DNA of 64,000 nt from Pyrenula massariospora. Its lineage: Eukaryota; Ascomycota; Eurotiomycetes; Pyrenulales; Pyrenulaceae. Under the pieces are notes generated by a model that saw only the letters and a program-made list of their open reading frames with translations, had not been told where the DNA came from and searched no databases. Below, piece after piece: positions 56,207 to 64,000 of the stretch. Both the position numbers and the translations under genes were made by a program. Positions within the stretch are counted from its first letter, which is position 1, and the number at the start of each line of letters is the position of its first letter. The stretch is from assembly GCA_021030905.1 (NCBI GenBank), contig JAGFMI010000007.1, forward strand, positions 1,178,001-1,242,000. Reading direction: 5' to 3'.

Positions 56207-56836
56207 TGCGGAGGATTCTTGTGACTTTGAATGTATTCAGAGGAAGGAAGTAGAGCAAAGGGCGTTCGTAGTGGTGTTGGTGCCCTTGAGGATATTTCAA
56301 AATGTGGGGCGAAGAAAGACCGCCTTATCGATTGTGGCGCGCGAGGGTCGGAGTGTGGGGCCTGGCAGAAGCGTCAAACTTCGGTTTGTGTGAGTCAAAA
56401 AGAGTCTCGGCGATTTACGAATTTTTGTGACTGCTGTCGTCCGAAGGACCCAGAAAAAGTGGCAGCAGATGGTCCTGATCTCTTGAGGAAGAATTGTCGG
56501 TGTGGTCCGTTGCTGCTGAACGTGGGCAGAAAGAATATTATTTTTGGCCACTGAACACTGGATTTATGCAGGGTTCAACAAACCCCTTGGCAAAGAGATG
56601 GTCCGAACTTGCGTTCTCAGGTTGTTGGCCGTATCCGTTAAGGATGGGAGATCAATCTGTCTTGAATCGTTAAGAAGATGATAATGTAGGTGGTATGAAT
56701 GCGTAGCACAAAGTCATTACCCAGACTAGATTTATCCGGTCTTGCTGATAAGCCGTCCCTGAAGCAGATCATCCATGCCAGAAGCCACAGATACTGAGAT
56801 TTCACTACAAACACAGGTGCATTCTCAATCTAGATG
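56207..56836. other. ARB1 promoter and 3' end of the mysC-type gene
   Basis: About 630 bases between two minus-strand genes; it marks the border between the housekeeping block and the mycosporine genes. No gene recognised. Confidence 0.5.
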
Positions 56837-58357
56837 CTAGCAAAAAAACATTTTCGTCGTCGAAACATTGACACGGCTCCATTTCTTGCCTTTCAGCAAC
56901 GCATCCAAGAACATACCCGGCCAGTACACATGATATAGCCACCACCAAGGCAACGGATCCCAGATTTCGTATGTGCCTTCTTTCCATGACATAACATGCT
57001 TGAGGAAGGTCTGGAAGCCTGTGAAGAGCTGGTAGAAACTAATACGCATACTGATGAAGTGAAGAAAGGGAAGGAAGACCAGCTCGACAAGATCATGTCC
57101 AACCCAGTAAACACTCGGTGCACTTTTCCTTGGTTCCGGAGTATCTTCCTCATGCTCTTCAATGACTCCATTGCTTAGCCCGTCTGCCCCACTCATCGTA
57201 GGTTCAAGCAACGATAGATATGCATTCACCATAGCCTCCGAACCCTGTTGCCCATCGAAAAGCACGACAGCTGTATGAGCTCTGGGATTGCATTCGATCG
57301 GTAAAATCGTCTTCTCCACGCCTCTCTCCGTCACTTTTTCCTCAACTAGGAAATCAAACGATAGATGTCCCGTAAATCCAGGACCAGCCTTCCTTGCAAA
57401 TTCCTCAGTAAAATGGTGCATCGCCTTGTTGAGGCTCAAAGTTTCAGGAAGCGCTTCATAATGCATGAGTAACTCAGTAGACGGACAGCTTATGAAGAGC
57501 TTGACCTTCCCATTCACAACAACGGCATGCGTGCAAAACTCCTCTCCATTGACGAACTGCTGCAACACCCACGGCAAGTCCCGGTTGATTCTCAACGTTG
57601 AAACATGCGAGTATGTTTGACTCAACGTCCGTCTGGGAAGTAGAGTCCTGATATCTCCCCTACTTGCATCATCAACCCCAACAGTCTTCATGATGTATTT
57701 CTTGGCTCCCCTCGCCCTGTGTAAAACTTGATGCACTGCATCCCTCGAGGTAACTTGATGTGTCTCCGGTACGGGAAGTCCCAGTCCCTCCGTAAACCAA
57801 ATGAATGTGTCCTTCTCATGCAGAATTTCTGTAGTCTTCGCATTAAACTGTACACACTTGCACCCTGTCTTCTTCTCGAGAATCTCCATAGCCTGGCCAT
57901 CCTCGACCGCAGAGGCCACGCCTGAGCAGCTCACCCAGAGATCTACTTTCTCTCGCCTAACAATGTCGATCAAGCCCGCAATATAGACTGCGGCCCCTTC
58001 CTCGGCAGATGGTTTGCTCAGCGTGTAGAACTCGCTCAACGCTGTAGAGAATCTGCCGCAGACATGGACACCGTTCGGCTCGAAATCCGCACCAATCACT
58101 CGGTGACCCTGTTGGAAAAACGCTCTCGCTATCCGTAAGCCTTTGGCCATACCGACGCCGGTGACAAGGACGGTCTTCGGGTAGAAAGTGGGTGAGCGGC
58201 GGAGGCGTTTTCGTTCATCATTGCGAATAATAACGAGGCGTAGGGCATAGCTAACGAAGAGGATAAAGGTTGAGATGGGGAGGAACGAGACGCTGAGGAG
58301 GATGAGGGAAGCGTTCTTGGAAACTTGGGACCAGGGAAGCTTAGACGGCGCGGACAT
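56837..58357 (-). CDS. mysC: Membrane-anchored ATP-grasp ligase, MysC type (mycosporine synthesis)
   Basis: An intronless frame of 506 residues. Residues about 15-45 are a hydrophobic anchor (ASLILLSVSFLPISTFILF). The soluble part matches the cyanobacterial MysC pattern block by block: KTVLVTGVGMAKGLRIARAF, QGHRVIGADFEPN, VSCSGVASAVEDG, FTEGLGLPVPETHQ, WVLQQFVNGEEFCTHAVV, LLMHYEALPETLS, GHLSFDFLVEE, LPIECNPRAHTAVVLF (metal-binding Glu/Asn of the ATP-grasp fold) and the C-terminal YWVGHDLVELVF with IWDPLPWWWLYHVYWPG. In cyanobacteria MysC uses ATP to join an amino acid (glycine) to 4-deoxygadusol, forming a mycosporine. The fungal product is often a glutamine/glutaminol or related mycosporine, so the amino acid here is open. 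It is transcribed in the same direction as the cyclase gene upstream, about 470 bases away. Confidence 0.9.
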   Translation of the reverse strand: MSAPSKLPWSQVSKNASLILLSVSFLPISTFILFVSYALRLVIIRNDERKRLRRSPTFYPKTVLVTGVGMAKGLRIARAFFQQGHRVIGADFEPNGVHVCGRFSTALSEFYTLSKPSAEEGAAVYIAGLIDIVRREKVDLWVSCSGVASAVEDGQAMEILEKKTGCKCVQFNAKTTEILHEKDTFIWFTEGLGLPVPETHQVTSRDAVHQVLHRARGAKKYIMKTVGVDDASRGDIRTLLPRRTLSQTYSHVSTLRINRDLPWVLQQFVNGEEFCTHAVVVNGKVKLFISCPSTELLMHYEALPETLSLNKAMHHFTEEFARKAGPGFTGHLSFDFLVEEKVTERGVEKTILPIECNPRAHTAVVLFDGQQGSEAMVNAYLSLLEPTMSGADGLSNGVIEEHEEDTPEPRKSAPSVYWVGHDLVELVFLPFLHFISMRISFYQLFTGFQTFLKHVMSWKEGTYEIWDPLPWWWLYHVYWPGMFLDALLKGKKWSRVNVSTTKMFFC

Positions 58358-58828
58358 TCCGATGACTTCGGCTAGAAGAAGTGGCTACGGAGGAAGCTTT
58401 GCTATAAGCGTAATTGCCATACCTTAAGTTGAGTACTTGAATTAGATTCAAGCATTAATTATTTTCAAAGTTTATGACACGCACATGATTCGTGACGGTT
58501 CGATAACGCCACCAGGGTAAACCGTCAAGAAACTTGGCCGATCCGGCCAGTCAGCAATACATCGCTCAGGCAGAGATTTGAAATCGATACTTTCATAACT
58601 TGTTCATTTTCTACGAGAGCAGCTTTATCTGTGGAGATTTGAAAATTAAATGTACTAGGACCAGAACGTAATGCAGCACAGGTTGACAGGGCCGGTATAG
58701 ACATATTATTCTGCCAACAACGGCTATGTGTCTGCTACAGGCTGCTCTGAGAGACTGCTTTTCTGAAAACAACATCATAGCAAGGCTTTTGTAAAAATGA
58801 CCACTATGCATTACCAATATCACGCGCC
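58358..58828. other. Promoter of the mysC-type gene, 3' end of the mysA-type gene
   Basis: About 470 bases between two minus-strand mycosporine genes; nothing else recognised. Confidence 0.5.
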
Positions 58829-60450
58829 TTATGCTCTTGCACCGTTGGTAAACACCTTGTTTCCGTTGGTAAGTCCCTCGTCAGCGCCGTTCGTTTCAGG
58901 CACGTCGCCCAAGCCATTAACACCATCACTGTGCGCCTTGACACCATCCATCCCGCTAATGTTGCTGTTGAGGCTACCTGCCTTCTTTGCCGCTATCTCA
59001 ACAGCATGTACTTCATTGGAGTTGTTTTCGGCATAGCCGGTATCGCTTGCATCAACGAATGCTTCAATGCCTTCTCCATTTCGTGGGTATTCCTTCATGA
59101 TCTCTTTGTGTCGACGCAGAGCATTATCCATTTCATTCTTGTCAACGTCATTAAGGAAGACACAGCTGCCCAGTGGACTCGGGACAGCTGCTCTCAGCTT
59201 GCCGTCTCGGGTCTTCATGATAGCTGCCGTTCCCTTCTCGAGTGTTTCTTCATCGAACTGATGGTGGTCCATTGACAAACCTGCTCGGGAGAAGAGATTA
59301 AGAAGCCTCCGGTATTCTTCGTCGCTGAGAATACCCCGATTGTTGGCAAGAGTGGCAGAGTATGCCATGTCAATTGATATGGCATGTCCGTGTCGTAATG
59401 GGATCTCAGGAATTAATTCGTGGAGCGGCGACCATCTGTGAGGTGGATTAGATATCAGGGCAGTGAAGGAACGTACTCAAGTCTCACGTGTGTCCGTATG
59501 CAATAACACGGTCAAGTCCGATTTCATGAAGATTCGGAGTTTCAAGTTTTAGCATTTCGTGAATTCCTTCCCGATTGATAGCGTCTGCGGCCAACCGGAC
59601 TTCTCTAGACGTGCCATCACAACGACCGAATCCAGATTCGATGAGATATTCGCAGTACTGGTCTAGCAAGTTGAAAGTGTTGAGATGGGAACAGGACGAA
59701 ATCTTGATAAGCTCCGCAAACCCATTTCGGATCTGGGCTGTTGGAAGTGTTCTGAGGAATGTGAAGTCGAGGAAGGTGTGGATAGGAGCATGATAGGCAC
59801 CAAGGCGGTTTTTGTAGTTGCCATAGTTGACGGCAACTTTAATGGACACGGAAGCGTCAATCAATCCAATGACAGTCGTTGGCACACGGATGAAATTGGT
59901 GTTCCTCCGATAAGCAGCACAAGCAAATCTGATCAGCGCCGGTCAGTTACGGAGCTTCAAGAGTCATGGGTGAATTAAGATCAGAGTGCATTGATGCAAC
60001 CGCTGGCGATGGTCGATTTACCCAGCAACGTCAGTCACGAGACCACCTCCAACTACCAAAACTGGTTCCTAGCCCAATTGGGTAAGCTGGAGCCACATGC
60101 AAGTCCAACGTCAGGTATACCTTGCGATAGATGCCAAAGGCGTTCATTGAATCTACGATACTCAAGAAGGTTGGAATCGTCTTTGCCTTCTCCCCAATCT
60201 TCGTCTTATGGATTTGAAGTTTCAATCCATAGTGCCGAAAATACTTCTCCATCTGCCTGCCATACATATTGTAGATGTTCATGTCAGTGACCGCAAGCAC
60301 TCGTCCCCATCGTTTGTAACAGTCTGCAAGATTACTGTTCTCAACGTTGAACACTCCATCAATGAAGGTAAAATCATATTCAATCTTCTCGTAGCCTGTC
60401 ACATGGAAGCCGGTTTTGGTCTCAGAGACCGAAGCTTTCATGTCAGACAT
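58829..60450 (-). CDS. mysA: Sugar-phosphate cyclase, 2-demethyl-4-deoxygadusol synthase type (MysA)
   Basis: Four exons on the minus strand (60450-60121, 60068-60022, 59928-59488, 59435-58829) give 474 residues. It belongs to the dehydroquinate-synthase-like fold: [12 protein letters not shown], then [20 protein letters not shown] built from three exons (NAD binding), [43 protein letters not shown] (metal-ligand Glu), [15 protein letters not shown] (metal His, across the last intron) and [17 protein letters not shown] (second metal His). KNRLGAYH and the GHTWSP block are those of sedoheptulose-7-phosphate cyclases (EVS/DDGS), not of shikimate-pathway dehydroquinate synthase. The neighbours (O-methyltransferase, ATP-grasp) point to DDGS, which makes demethyl-4-deoxygadusol. 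About 60 residues after the family's usual end are a Gly/Asn/Asp-rich tail of unknown use. The start is the ATG at 60450, just ahead of the conserved [11 protein letters not shown]. Confidence 0.92.
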
Positions 60451-61833
60451 CTTGAGCAAATCAACACACTTCCGCAAAAATAATGTTAAGAAAAAGAAAC
60501 AAGCTGATGACCAAAGAAAACAATCTGAGGGTGAGCGACGCGCAGACAGTTTTGTAGCAGAATTACGCGCGGAAACGTCCATGACACGGGTGCAAACTAT
60601 TCGCTGGGAGCGGTAACCTATCCATGGATTGCACCATAGACTAAAGTCTCCAAGAAGCAATGTGGTGACTCCCCGACGTCAGCATCGTGTTGCGAATACT
60701 TGGTACCCACACCAAAGCCCACGATCCCTGCATGAGAGTGGGAAGAAACAAGTCCTCTTCCGGAAGGCACACATCTAGAAGACATCCCACCTAGTGTGTG
60801 TGGCCGGGAGAATTTTCCATTCCTCTGCGCATCATGGCTTGAAATATGTTGTTCGCTGGCTAGAACTTTGGGGTAACGGTGACGATCATTCCACGGCTCA
60901 GGGGCTAGAAGCAAACGCCACGCGGTTAGCCGTACCCCAGAACAAAAAACGTGATCTGGAGGTCGGAAGAGCCCGGCAATGTTGGCAGTTCAATGGACGC
61001 AAGGTTGGATCCTCATCTCGGGTAATCAGGTTGGTTGACGTGCTGAAAATTGGCAACGAGACAACCAAAACAAGCTTGTGCTGGCTAGAGCGTGACCGAG
61101 TGGTCAAAGAATGGGTTAGGACAGTTAAGCCGCACTTAATGACCTCAACACAAGGCCTCACAACGTCAGAAATATCGAGCGAACGGCGCCGTGTTGTGTG
61201 AAGAGTTTTATAGTTCGCGCTAATACCTTTGCGGAAAAGCCCGGAGGGGTACATTTTGACATGTACACTCCGAACCTTTCTGAAGAAGCACAACTTGACA
61301 CTCTCGACTCCGTATTCCAGCATGAACAATCATGATGTGACGGAGTTTCAATAGCGATTCATCCTGTCACTGCTCTTATGCTGGTGACGAAGTCAACGGC
61401 CTCATGCGTATGGCGTAGTTCAGTGCGCAGGGCGTGGTTCCTTGCATTTGGTAACCCCCGAACTTGAAAAGTGAAGACCCACGGAGAAAGTTAACTTGAT
61501 TCTCGAATGCAGTAAACCGTGGACAGGGCGCTAATCATTATCCACCAATACAGTTCGGGACGCGAGCGTTTTGATTGGACTCTGTCTGTAGTGGTTGGTC
61601 GATTTCAAGACCCAAAAAGCGGCTCATGACGTTTGACAAGCTTTGCTCCAATTGAGCAAAGTCGATGGAGTAATAGGTCGGTGTCTCGGACTCTTTGTCC
61701 GGCAGATGTGATCAAATGTGTTTTGGAAGTGTTCCTGCATGAAGTTTCTGTCTCAATCTCAGCGTAAAGGCTATAAGCGTTAAGATTGTTTGTTCGTAAG
61801 TTGCTCCAAGACCACCAAGGCAAAGTAGACGCG
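60451..61833. promoter_or_regulatory. Divergent promoter region of the mycosporine genes
   Basis: About 1.4 kb between the divergent cyclase (-) and O-methyltransferase (+) starts, so it probably controls both. It contains scattered elements that could matter for stress or light control (an ATTGG box near 61570, an AGGGG near 61240, several TGACG cores such as at 61626), all too short to be called as sites. Frames in it (for example 60794-61201) have no family signal. Confidence 0.45.
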
Positions 61834-62784
61834 ATGCATCCCAATGGCACAAATGTCAATGGCAACAGATTAGTCAATCATGTATCTAAAGACTCACCCT
61901 ACATAGCGAAGGAGCCTGAAGGAACACCGTTTGTACGTGATATCTCTGAGTTATCGAGGGTCACCCACCGAAATTGACCAACAGAAATAGTTTGATGATG
62001 GACGAGAAATAGAGCTATTGCATTTCGTCTACAGCCAGCCGGACCTCGATGATGTTCGTGGATCTCCAGAGAAGGTGCTTGCGAAGATAGATGCTTATGC
62101 CACAACGAAGAAATACCTCATGAATGTCGGTCAGGACAAAGGCAAGATTGTCTGCGACCTCATTAGGCAGAGAAAGCCGGAAACCATGGTCGAACTTGGC
62201 GGGTACGTCGGATACTCAGCCCTCATCTTCGGAAACGCGCTGCGCAAAACTGGAGGAAAAAGATACTATAGCCTGGAAAAGAATCCTGTGTTTGGAGCCA
62301 TTGTTGCCTCCTTGGCCGACTTGGCCGGGTTGAGTGACATTGTGAGGGTACATATAGGCCCCAGCGATGCCTCTTTGAAAAGACTACATTCCAACGGCGA
62401 TTTGAACCGGATAGATCTGCTCTTCTTGGACCATTACAAGCCAGCCTATGTGACTGATCTGAAGTTGTGTGAGGAACTGCGTCTCATCGGGGTCGGTTCT
62501 GCCATGGCCGCCGACAACGTCGTGAGCCCTGGCAATCCTCCGTACCTTGAGTATGTCAGAGGCAGTACAACAGAGAAGAAGATGAGATCAACAGGGCAGA
62601 TCGCGGCAAAAAGGGGGAATGGGAATCCAAACCTAGTGTACCACAGTCATCTACATGAATCTTGGGAGCCAACGGGAGATCCAGTATCACCCACCTCGAA
62701 TTTGTGTGTTCATAGCTTGACACTGACGTTTTCTAGGACGGAGTTGAAATCACATTGTGCATTAGCGAAGAGAAGGAGTCGTGA
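61834..62784 (+). CDS. mysB: Class I SAM-dependent O-methyltransferase, MysB type
   Basis: Three exons (61834-61932, 61991-62683, 62737-62784) give 279 residues. The ATG at 61834 starts a short Asn-rich leader. The first splice joins PEGTPF to FDDGREIELLHFVYSQPDLD. The core is the catechol-O-methyltransferase-like fold: KYLMNVGQDKGKIVCDLI, motif I MVELGGYVGYSALIFG, YYSLEKNPVFGAIV, IDLLFLDHYKPAYVTDLKLC (metal-site Asp) and AADNVVSPGNPPYLEYVR. The final intron restores the conserved end GDPDGVEITLCISEEKES. In the mycosporine pathway this enzyme methylates demethyl-4-deoxygadusol to 4-deoxygadusol. Its position, divergent from the cyclase gene, supports that role; on sequence alone another small catechol-like substrate would be possible. 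Confidence 0.91.
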
Positions 62785-62993
62785 ATTAGACAATCTTCTG
62801 ATTTGAAGGGCGAAAGGAACGCGTCAGGTTCGCGTTGAGGGGTCAAAGGCTGGAGAAGGCTGCCCCGCAGCGTTCGCGGGGTTTCGCTGTTGGGGATCAG
62901 GATCTGATGAGGGGTTGCGAGAGAGGTCAATGGAGGGTCTTGAAAAACAGCCTCGAGTCTCTCTACATTAATCCAGCAGAGCTCGCCGTCGAC

Positions 62994-64000
62994 ATGGCTT
63001 CCAAAAAACACAATGTAGGAATTATTGGCTATGGCTTCAGCGCCAAAATCTTCCACATCCCTTTGCTCCTCGCCGTGCCTGATCTACACCTCTATGCCAT
63101 AGTCCAGCGTACTCTCAAGCCTAACAACAACGCAGAAGAAGACCACCCTGGAATTCAGAGATATGGATCAAGTGATGAATTATTCAATGACCCCAAGGTA
63201 GACGTCGTCATTGTCACTACAGCTCCAGATTCACACTATGAGCTTACGGAGCAGGCTCTCCAAGCTGGCAAACACGGTGCATTTGACATGTTCCAGTCCT
63301 TCAGCATCAGCTTAGCTTACCATCGTATGCAGTTGTCGTTGAGAAACCCTTTACGCCGTCCTCTCGTGAAGCATACAAACTCGTCGCACTTGCCAAAGAG
63401 AAGGGAAAAATACTCACAGTCTATCAAAACCGGCGCTGGGATTCTGACTTCTTGACTGTATCGAAGCTGATAAGGAACGGATCTTTGGGTCGAGTGGCTG
63501 AATTCGAAACGCACTTCGACCGTCATCGACCAGAAATCCCACAGATCGAGAGCTGGAAATACAAGGCAATTCCTGGGGGAGGCGTGATATACGATCTAGG
63601 TACACATCTTATGGACCAGGTCGTAACACTGTTTGGTCTACCGAGCAAAATAACGGCATTCATCGGCAGCCAACGAGAGCACAACCCTGAAGGATTCGAA
63701 GATTCCTGCATGATTATTTTGCATTACGAGCGCATGAGTGCTATTGTCAAGGCCGCTGTCGTCAGCCCTGAAGTGAGGCAACTCAGATACTGGGTGAGAG
63801 GGGACAAAGGAAGCTTTAAAAAATATCACCTAGACTGCCAGGAAGACCAGCTGAAGGAGGGAATGACACCAGGGGACTCCGGATACGGCCTAGAACCCAA
63901 AGATAGATATGGGACCCTTAGCTCGATTCTCGACGGTCAGCCCATCAGCGAAGTTGTCCCCACCGTTGAACCGGCGACGTGGTCGGAATTCTATCGCAAG
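62994..64000 (+). CDS. Gfo/Idh/MocA-family NAD(P) oxidoreductase, partial (3' end outside window)
   Basis: Exon 1 (62994-63276) and exon 2 (63333 to the window edge) encode at least 317 residues; the 3' end is cut off. The N-terminal Rossmann domain has NVGIIGYGFSAKIFHIPLLL, VDVVIVTTAPDSHYEL and, across the intron, AGKHVVVEKPFTPSSREAY (the family EKP motif with catalytic Lys). The C-terminal domain has YQNRRWDSDFLTV, IPGGGVIYDLGTHLMDQVVT (catalytic-region His) and onward. The family oxidises or reduces sugars, inositols and cyclitol-like rings. It starts about 210 bases after the O-methyltransferase stop on the same strand. A role in modifying a cyclohexenone product would fit the chemistry, but related genes are common in fungi outside such clusters. 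Confidence 0.9.

Noticed and set aside
58829-60450. Reading the cyclase as shikimate-pathway dehydroquinate synthase
   Set aside because: Fungi carry that activity in the pentafunctional AROM protein, and the KNRLGAYH and GHTWSP blocks plus neighbours fit sedoheptulose-phosphate cyclases.
60451-60660. Longer N terminus for the DDGS-type cyclase
   Set aside because: The frame is open upstream but encodes a hydrophobic, Cys/Phe-rich stretch unlike the family; the ATG at 60450 leads straight into the conserved start.

Overview
This is a nuclear segment from a filamentous ascomycete fungus. Genes have short spliceosomal introns (mostly 45-145 bp, GT-AG with two GC-AG cases), both strands are used, and the families are typical of moulds: SAT4/rhodopsin-type membrane protein, Clr5-domain protein, DUF3431 protein, tannase, GMC oxidoreductases and OPT transporter. 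The species cannot be fixed from sequence alone. A mycosporine locus is compatible with a sun-exposed, plant-associated, melanised or lichenised Pezizomycotina, but that is inference.

Left part (1-21800), accessory and rich in redox and secreted enzymes: a seven-helix SAT4/rhodopsin-type protein (-), a monocarboxylate-type MFS carrier (+), a pisatin-demethylase-like P450 (+), a 2OG-Fe(II) dioxygenase (+), a secreted GMC oxidoreductase (+), a second GMC oxidoreductase without signal peptide (+), a secreted YcaC-like isochorismatase-fold hydrolase (-), a secreted tannase/feruloyl esterase (+) and a DUF3431 membrane-anchored protein (-). This looks like a tailoring, transport and catabolic gene set with no PKS, NRPS or terpene synthase in view.

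Middle (23000-45000): a large disordered protein whose 3' end encodes a GATA-like zinc finger split by an in-frame TAG, a small Cys-rich protein, a disordered coiled-coil protein, a small secreted protein, an APH-fold kinase-like protein, a decayed P450 pseudogene (35423-36840, minus), an MDR-type reductase and an 816-residue OPT oligopeptide transporter. Several 1-2 kb stretches hold only coding-like remnants.

Right part (45000-56200), housekeeping: a Clr5-domain protein, the TFIIH cyclin Ccl1, the UBA-containing E2 Ubc1, the proteasome ATPase Rpt2 (head to head with Ubc1) and the ribosome-biogenesis ABCF ATPase Arb1.

Far right (56837-62784): the most notable system, a compact three-gene set matching the mycosporine sunscreen pathway. 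It has a membrane-anchored ATP-grasp ligase (MysC type), a sugar-phosphate cyclase of the 2-demethyl-4-deoxygadusol synthase type (MysA type), and, divergently transcribed, a class I O-methyltransferase (MysB type). Together they would turn sedoheptulose 7-phosphate into 4-deoxygadusol and join it to an amino acid. A Gfo/Idh/MocA oxidoreductase follows directly and runs off the window edge; it may or may not belong to the pathway.

All exon boundaries were worked out by hand from reading-frame continuity, splice consensus and family motifs; none has transcript support here. No tRNA, rRNA, CRISPR array or intact mobile element was recognised.
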